A DNA stretch of 64,000 nucleotides from CAXXOK01 sp963664595 (GTDB taxonomy: Bacteria; Bacillota; Clostridia; Christensenellales; Aristaeellaceae): positions 186,001 through 250,000 of the forward strand of contig CAXXOK010000011.1 of assembly GCA_963664595.2 (NCBI GenBank), in the 5' to 3' direction. Of the stretch, positions 61,619-64,000 are shown one piece after another. The notes beneath the pieces are model-generated. The model was not told the origin of the DNA and ran no database searches. It was given only the letters and a program-made list of their open reading frames with translations. The first letter of the stretch is position 1; each line of letters opens with the position of its first letter. Position numbers and translations under genes: made by a program.

Positions 61619-62238
61619 GCATAAACCTCCTCTACCCCTTTGAGGGCTGCCTGCGTGAGGATGATCTTGCCGGCCTTTAAGATGTCGTACACGTTGAGGG
61701 TGTTGACATACAAGGTTTGGAGCTTGGGGATGTTGCCCGAAGCGCGCACAACGGTCTCGTCGCGGCCGGGGAGCACCAAAAGCGTGGTGTTGTTCAGCTC
61801 AAAGCCCTTCAGGAAAGCGACCATTTGCTTGGTCTTGGCTTCCTTAAGCTTGAGCTCATCCACCACGATGATCTCCTCGTTGTTCAGCTTTGAGGTCAGC
61901 GCGCTCTTGAAGGCAAGGCGGCGGACCTTTTTGGGTACGTTAATGACATAATCACGGGGCTTGGGTGCGAACACCACGCCGCCGTGGGCAAACTGCGGCG
62001 CGCGGTTGCCATGGTGGCGTGCACGGCCGGTGCCTTTTTGACGGTAAATTTTACGGCCGCCGCCGCGGACTTCGTTACGAGTCAGCGCGGATTGCGTGCC
62101 CTGGCGCTGGTTAGCCAGAATGGAACGAACAACCAGGTGCATCGCCGCGGTGTTGATGGGAGAAGCGAAAATCGCGTCGCTCAGCTCTACCTCGCCGATG
62201 GCCTTTCCTTCCATATTATAAAGTGCTGTTTTAGGCAT
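61615..62238 (-). CDS. rplD: 50S ribosomal protein L4
   Basis: 207 residues: TRNEVRGGGRKIYRQKGTGRARHG-type loop (here ...GRARHHG) that reaches into the exit tunnel, and a C-terminal NVYDILKAGKIILT. In some bacteria L4 represses its own S10 operon through the leader. Confidence 0.97.
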   Translation of the reverse strand: MPKTALYNMEGKAIGEVELSDAIFASPINTAAMHLVVRSILANQRQGTQSALTRNEVRGGGRKIYRQKGTGRARHHGNRAPQFAHGGVVFAPKPRDYVINVPKKVRRLAFKSALTSKLNNEEIIVVDELKLKEAKTKQMVAFLKGFELNNTTLLVLPGRDETVVRASGNIPKLQTLYVNTLNVYDILKAGKIILTQAALKGVEEVYA

Positions 62239-62268
62239 GGATTACTTCCTCCTTCATTCGAGCTTGGA

Positions 62269-62913
62269 TCAGGCGCCCTTGACGGCGCTCTTGACAATGA
62301 GCAGTCCGCCGGTGGGGCCGGGCACCGCGCCCTTGATGAGGAGCAGGTTGCGCTCGGCGTCGATCTTGACGAGTTCAAGATTTTGCACCGTAACGCGCTC
62401 CACGCCGTAGTGGCCGGGCATGTGCTTATTTTTGAAAACACGGGAAGGGTCGGAGTTTGCGCTCATGGAGCCGACGCCACGGTGATACTTGGAGCCGTGA
62501 GCCATGGGGCCGGTGTGTTGGTTCCAGCGGTAGATCGCGCCGGAAAAGCCGTGGCCTTTGGTGATTCCGCAGACATCCAGCTTGTCCCCAGCTTCGAACT
62601 GGGCTACTGTCAGCTCGCTGCCGACTTCCAGGTCCGCCGCGTTGTCCAGCGTGAGCTCGCGCAAATGGCGGGCGGGTTCCACGCCTGCTTTTTTGAAGTG
62701 ACCCTGCAGGGGCTTGGAAACCAGTTTCTTGGCGCGGTCTTCCACATAGGTGTCAAACCCAACCTGAACGGCGACATAGCCGTCCGATTCGACGTTTTTT
62801 TTCTGCACCACTTTGCAGGGGCCGGCCTCTACCACGGTAACGGGGACGAGGCGGCCGTCATCGGTAAAGATCTGCGTCATGCCGATCTTTTTTCCTACGA
62901 TCGCTTTTTTCAT
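62269..62913 (-). CDS. rplC: 50S ribosomal protein L3
   Basis: 214 residues: KAIVGKKIGMTQIFTDDGR start, KGHGFSGAIYRW and HRGVGSMSANSDPSRVFKNK-type loop that reaches the peptidyl-transferase centre. Confidence 0.97.
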   Translation of the reverse strand: MKKAIVGKKIGMTQIFTDDGRLVPVTVVEAGPCKVVQKKNVESDGYVAVQVGFDTYVEDRAKKLVSKPLQGHFKKAGVEPARHLRELTLDNAADLEVGSELTVAQFEAGDKLDVCGITKGHGFSGAIYRWNQHTGPMAHGSKYHRGVGSMSANSDPSRVFKNKHMPGHYGVERVTVQNLELVKIDAERNLLLIKGAVPGPTGGLLIVKSAVKGA

Positions 62914-62929
62914 GATAACTGCCTCCTGC

Positions 62930-63244
62930 TTAATTGTTCAGCTTGATCTCGATCTCGACGCCAGCGGGAAGATCCAGCTTCATCATCGCGTCAACGGTGC
63001 GGGGATTGGGGTTCAAGATGTCGATCAGACGCTTGTGGGTGCGCATTTCAAACTGTTCCCGGCTATCCTTATACTTGTGGGGAGCGCGGAGAATGGTGAC
63101 GATTTCCTTCTCGGTGGGCAGGGGAATGGGACCCGATACGCGCGCACCCGTTCTCTTGGCGGTTTCCACGATCCGCTCCGCGGACTGATCGATGAGGGTG
63201 TGCTCATACGCCTTGAGCTTGATACGGATTTTTTGCTTGGCCAT
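62930..63244 (-). CDS. rpsJ: 30S ribosomal protein S10 (NusE)
   Basis: 104 residues: KIRIKLKAYEHTLIDQSAERI, then PLPTEKEIVTILRAPHKYKDSREQFE. Also serves as transcription antitermination factor NusE. First gene of the S10 operon; AAGGAGG lies 7-8 bases before the ATG. About 270 nt of leader precede it. Confidence 0.97.
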   Translation of the reverse strand: MAKQKIRIKLKAYEHTLIDQSAERIVETAKRTGARVSGPIPLPTEKEIVTILRAPHKYKDSREQFEMRTHKRLIDILNPNPRTVDAMMKLDLPAGVEIEIKLNN

Positions 63245-63512
63245 TATTTTACCTCCTTGATGTTCATCTCAAGTACACCGTGCCGTGTGTGCCCACTGTG
63301 CCCATTTGGTAAGGCAGCCATGCCGCGTGCGGCAGTGCCGCCTCCAGTGCACACAGTGTGCAAACCCTTGTGCATACTCAAGTCTGTCGCCCGATCGTCG
63401 GGCTGGTCCGCGATAATTACCCGCCATGGCCATGGCGGCAACTTATCGTTTCATCCCTATGAAAGCCATGCAAAGCGCCATTTGGGCGCAGTTCGCCTTC
63501 AAAACAGACAGC
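63245..63512 (-). promoter_or_regulatory. Palindrome-rich 5' leader of the S10 operon
   Basis: Five hairpins or palindromes lie within about 170 bases: 63321-63334, 63348-63362 (15 nt), 63389-63403 (15 nt), 63421-63438 (18 nt, perfect) and 63475-63489. No gene. Likely an autoregulatory leader. Confidence 0.55.
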
Positions 63513-63518
63513 TTTGTT

Positions 63519-63547
63519 ATTATAATAGATAGAAGATCATTTTGCAA
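63519..63547 (-). promoter_or_regulatory. S10 operon promoter
   Basis: Minus strand TTGCAA (63547-63542), 17-bp spacer, TATAAT (63524-63519). Confidence 0.75.
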
Positions 63548-63654
63548 GGAAATTATTAAGAATCGCCAAAATAATTATAGGAACACCCTCAAGTCCTATA
63601 TATACTGGGCGTTACATCATTTGATAATGTTCACGGTTCCGTGTGTGCCTACTA

Positions 63655-63688
63655 TTCAAACCATCCCAATTGAATGGGATGGTTTGAA
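63655..63688. terminator. Hairpin between MFS gene and S10 promoter
   Basis: Perfect 14-bp arms (63655-63668 with 63675-63688) and a 6-base loop. It lies 84 bases beyond the MFS stop; the T-rich tail is on the plus side. Confidence 0.65.
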
Positions 63689-63771
63689 TGTTGTATTTTA
63701 CTGATTATTCAACAAACTGCGGAATGACCGGACGCAACATAACTGCCGGTATAATCCGGTTATCCGGCGGA

Positions 63772-64000
63772 CTATATAGAATCCACAGATTCATCCGCCA
63801 GCACTTCCTCCCGTATCTCCTCGGGAGATCCCTGGATCCCATGATCCTTTGGGATTCTCCACGCAACGAAAAGGTTACCCAGCGAAAAGAACGCCGCCAT
63901 GAAAAAAACCCACTGCGGTCCCCAAATCGTCCATACCAGGCCGCTGAGCTGGGCGGCGAGGATCGCCACCACATGGTCCAGGCTCGTGCCCGTGGACAGC
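63772..64000 (-). CDS. MFS transporter, C-terminal part (runs off the window)
   Basis: The frame is open from the window edge (LSTGTSLDHVVAILAAQ...) to a stop at 63772, giving 75 residues. Two hydrophobic helices (AILAAQLSGLVWTIW and VFFMAAFFSLGNLFVAW) and the charged tail KDHGIQGSPEEIREEVLADES look like the end of a 12-helix MFS protein. The rest, and hence substrate, lies outside the window. Confidence 0.6.
   Translation of the reverse strand, partial: LSTGTSLDHVVAILAAQLSGLVWTIWGPQWVFFMAAFFSLGNLFVAWRIPKDHGIQGSPEEIREEVLADESVDSI

Noticed and set aside
60104..61624. 506-codon open frame on the plus strand
   Set aside because: Antisense to rpsS, rplB and rplW, all firmly identified.

Overview
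The window reads as a chromosome segment of a Gram-positive anaerobe of the class Clostridia (Bacillota), probably a fairly G+C-rich gut-type lineage. Evidence for this is the Clostridia-type gene order secY-adk-map-KOW protein-infA-rpmJ, the zinc-ribbon S14, an enlarged L17, an EFR1-type flavodoxin/ferredoxin protein, a class II aldolase, the BMP/Yuf-type nucleoside ABC transporter, and sigma-A style promoters with 17-bp spacers and strong Shine-Dalgarno sequences. No species call is possible from the sequence alone.

Layout. Bases 1-5 kb hold ordinary metabolic and regulatory genes: metallophosphoesterase, aldo/keto reductase, AAA ATPase, and a divergent LysE exporter / XRE-cupin regulator pair. 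Bases 5-24 kb, starting at a tRNA-Ala(GGC), are accessory. They hold a large PAS-GGDEF-HD-GYP c-di-GMP protein with a heptad-repeat N-terminus, a secreted beta-sandwich protein, a DUF1836 protein, a run of very small membrane or highly charged proteins, a baeRF (eRF1-like) protein, a HEAT-repeat protein and a 2,928-residue cyclic beta-glucan-synthase-like protein. This stretch ends near a detached 3' piece of a tRNA-Leu gene. Bases 24.4-27.6 kb are AT-rich and look recently acquired or decaying: a membrane gene broken by an in-frame stop, an IS481-like insertion sequence with readable terminal inverted repeats, and tRNA-Arg(CCG). Bases 27.6-44 kb hold transport and metabolism genes: ArsR-type regulator plus MFS, mscL, SDR, rhodanese, two paralogous GT39-like membrane glycosyltransferases, nitroreductase, nucleoside-type ABC transporter, VanW protein, fba, rfbB and a GH105 hydrolase. 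Bases 44.8-63.5 kb are the S10-spc-alpha ribosomal protein supercluster on the minus strand.

Two layouts stand out. First, the ribosomal cluster is split between rpmJ and rpsM by a divergent three-gene cassette (TetR regulator, EFR1 protein, small membrane protein) that has its own promoter and a perfect palindromic operator. The alpha part (rpsM-rpsK-rpsD-rpoA-rplQ) has its own strong promoter and a long structured leader. Second, the small-membrane-protein operon (minus strand, from about 12.4 kb) and the giant glucan synthase (plus strand, from about 14.9 kb) share a near-duplicate promoter. They also share an AACCT/AGGTT-type dyad just downstream of it, and a 23-nt leader element (21 of 23 identical) at almost the same distance. 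This points to one co-regulated envelope or stress system and is the best candidate for something undescribed.

Coordinates and motif matches were read by eye. Gene functions rest on recognised motifs and family resemblance, not on database searches.
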